Shown: positions 62,849 through 64,000 of the stretch, piece after piece
How positions within the stretch are numbered: position 1 is the stretch's first letter
Layout of the letters: each line of letters begins with the position of its first letter
Assembly: GCA_046520405.1 (NCBI GenBank)
Contig: JBKGHI010000001.1
Coordinates: forward strand, 117,661 to 181,660
Origin: Myxococcus sp046520405
GTDB taxonomy: Bacteria > Myxococcota > Myxococcia > Myxococcales > Myxococcaceae
Length of the DNA: 64,000 bases
Direction of reading: 5' to 3'
Translations under genes and position numbers: made by a program
Notes under the pieces: generated by a model
Database searches by the model: none
Told to the model about the DNA's origin: nothing
Seen by the model: only the letters and a program-made list of their open reading frames with translations

Positions 62849-63802
62849 ATGCAAACCAATGCTTCGCAAATGAATGAAGTGTTGAACCAGACCCTGGAGT
62901 ATCAATCCTGTATCCAGAGCTCAGAGAAGATGTCCTGGCGTCTTGATGAGCTGTTGCCCAAGGACACGGTCCTGGATTTCAGTCGCCGGTTCCTTTCGGA
63001 TGCGCTGACAGGCGCGGAAGCCATTCCCTTCCTGAGCGCCGAGGAGCGGCTGATGCTGAATCACATCCGCTCCAACAGCTATGCGCACCTGTTCCTGTTC
63101 CTGGAGGAGTACGCCGTTGCCCTGGCCGCGCAGCGCGCCAGCCTGGAGCTGCACGGCAACGCGACGCACATGCGCGCGCTCCTGCGCTTCACGGAGGAGG
63201 AGCTGAAGCACCAGCAGCTCTTCGCGCGCTTCACCGGCGCGTTCGCCCGGGGGTTCAAGGTTGTCCCCGCCCTGCTCGACAACCACGTCGAGGTGGCACG
63301 GGCCATCATGGCGAAGTCGAACCTGGGGGTGCTCATTTTCAACCTGCACCTGGAGTTGATGACGCAGCAGCACTATCTGGAGACGGTTCGCGGAAACAAG
63401 ACCGAGACGTTGGACCCGCTGTTCTGCAACCTGCTCAAGCACCACTGGCTCGAAGAAGCGCAGCACACCCGGCTGGACTTCCTGGAGGCGCAGAAGATCC
63501 TCGCCCGGGAACCCGATACGCTGGACAAGGCCCTCACGGAGTACGGGGAGTTGCTCCAGGCGCTGCGGGGGACGTTGAACGCCCAGCTCGCGCTCGATCT
63601 CCAGACTCTGGAGAAGGCGGTGGGGCGCACGTTCACTCCGGAGGAACACAAGCTCCTGTCCGAGTCCCAGGAGCGTTCGTATGTCTGGGGTTTCATCGGA
63701 ATGGGGATGAAGGCGCCCCTCTTCCTCTCACGCCTGCGCGCGCTCTCCCCCATCGCCGAGCAGCGCGTCCTGGAGCTGGCTCCGACGTACTACTGTGATT
63801 GA
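62849..63802 (+). CDS. Ferritin-like diiron protein (AurF-type oxygenase-like)
   Basis: 317 residues starting MQTNASQMNEVLNQTLEYQS. The protein is almost wholly helical. Iron-ligand candidates are EEYAVALAAQRASLELHGN, EEELKHQQLFARFTGAF and, later, HHWLEEAQHTRLDFLEA, giving the paired ExxH pattern of ferritin-like diiron carboxylate proteins. The layout recalls the p-aminobenzoate N-oxygenase group, but no substrate can be assigned. It starts 33 bases after the lipoxygenase remnant and may once have been in the same operon. Confidence 0.7.
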   Translation: MQTNASQMNEVLNQTLEYQSCIQSSEKMSWRLDELLPKDTVLDFSRRFLSDALTGAEAIPFLSAEERLMLNHIRSNSYAHLFLFLEEYAVALAAQRASLELHGNATHMRALLRFTEEELKHQQLFARFTGAFARGFKVVPALLDNHVEVARAIMAKSNLGVLIFNLHLELMTQQHYLETVRGNKTETLDPLFCNLLKHHWLEEAQHTRLDFLEAQKILAREPDTLDKALTEYGELLQALRGTLNAQLALDLQTLEKAVGRTFTPEEHKLLSESQERSYVWGFIGMGMKAPLFLSRLRALSPIAEQRVLELAPTYYCD

Positions 63803-63909
63803 GGCGGGTTTCGGGGCCGCCGCCTCGCCGTGGCGGTCCTGACGGGCCGCCCCTCGGAAGCCCTGCGCGAACGCGTTCTCGGCTTTCTCTAGGAGCCTGT
63901 CGCGGTAAT

Positions 63910-63942
63910 CACGGGGGGCTTGCCCGGAAGGAGGCCCCCGTG
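63910..63942. promoter_or_regulatory. Hairpin flanking the transposase ribosome binding site
   Basis: CACGGGGG (63910-63917) and CCCCCGTG (63935-63942) can pair, leaving AAGGAGG (63928-63934) mostly in the loop. Such structures near insertion-sequence ends can limit read-through expression. Function is not shown. Confidence 0.3.
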
Positions 63943-63946
63943 GTCA

Positions 63947-64000
63947 ATGCCGTGCATGAGCAAGAAGTTCCGCCCCTGGAATGTGCAGCAGGACTACCTG
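63947..64000 (+). mobile_element. Start of an IS1182-like transposase (cut by window end)
   Basis: The frame MPCMSKKFRPWNVQQDYL runs off the window. FRPWNVxQ near the N-terminus is characteristic of IS1182-family transposases, which usually continue LLPPS. AAGGAGG lies 12 bases before the first ATG; the ATG at 63956 is an alternative start. The element's left end is probably between 63885 and 63910 but no terminal repeat can be proven without the right end. Confidence 0.55.

Noticed and set aside
1..64000. Search for tRNA, rRNA, CRISPR arrays and phage structural genes
   Set aside because: None recognised by eye on either strand; small RNAs cannot be excluded without computation.

Overview
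The window looks like a piece of a myxobacterial chromosome, most probably family Myxococcaceae (Myxococcus, Corallococcus or Pyxidicoccus type). The basis is high GC with strong G/C third-position bias, frequent GTG starts, lipoproteins with Asp-Ala-Gly-rich linkers, an orphan MacB-like permease, Sel1/WD40 proteins, and a two-CXXCH protein resembling the rubber oxygenase RoxA known from myxobacteria. This is inference from content; no rRNA or tRNA gene was seen.

Layout. 1-4400: DUF6624 and small membrane proteins, then two small regulator/effector operons (TetR with a GFA-like zinc protein; MerR with a membrane-anchored alpha/beta hydrolase), each with a visible operator. 4400-9900: an iron-acquisition cassette with a near-consensus Fur box, a TonB-dependent receptor carrying its own TonB-like domain, a beta-propeller-like lipoprotein and a siderophore-esterase-like protein. 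9900-20100: RidA-family protein, orphan ABC permease, HEAT-repeat protein, double GNAT, a MEDS sensor next to a soluble histidine kinase, and a zinc alcohol dehydrogenase. 20100-28400: small membrane proteins, regulators, a DUF418 protein and several broken genes, including a chimera of hydrolase, MFS and possibly cytochrome pieces. 28400-33750: NmrA-like/TetR pair with doubled operators, and an acyl-CoA ligase plus enoyl-CoA hydratase operon facing an AraC regulator. 34200-38900: RoxA-like protein, then a hairpin that covers the ribosome binding site of a large lipoprotein. 38900-55300: LuxR regulator, sirtuin/HAD-phosphatase pair, hydrolases, methyltransferase, a frameshifted Sel1-WD40-carboxypeptidase-regulatory protein, aldo/keto reductase/LysR pair and unknown proteins. 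55300-64000: GNAT, GST, small secreted proteins, AraC/epimerase pair, a lipoxygenase remnant, a diiron ferritin-like protein and the first codons of an IS1182-like transposase at the edge.

Most transcription units are one or two genes with their own regulator, typical of an accessory, regulator-rich part of a large myxobacterial genome. At least eight loci are truncated, frameshifted or interrupted. Two or three of the frameshifts lie in G runs, so sequencing error must be separated from genuine decay. The best candidate for a coherent little-described system is the Fur-boxed receptor/lipoprotein/esterase cassette at 4885-9872, which could capture and open foreign siderophores.
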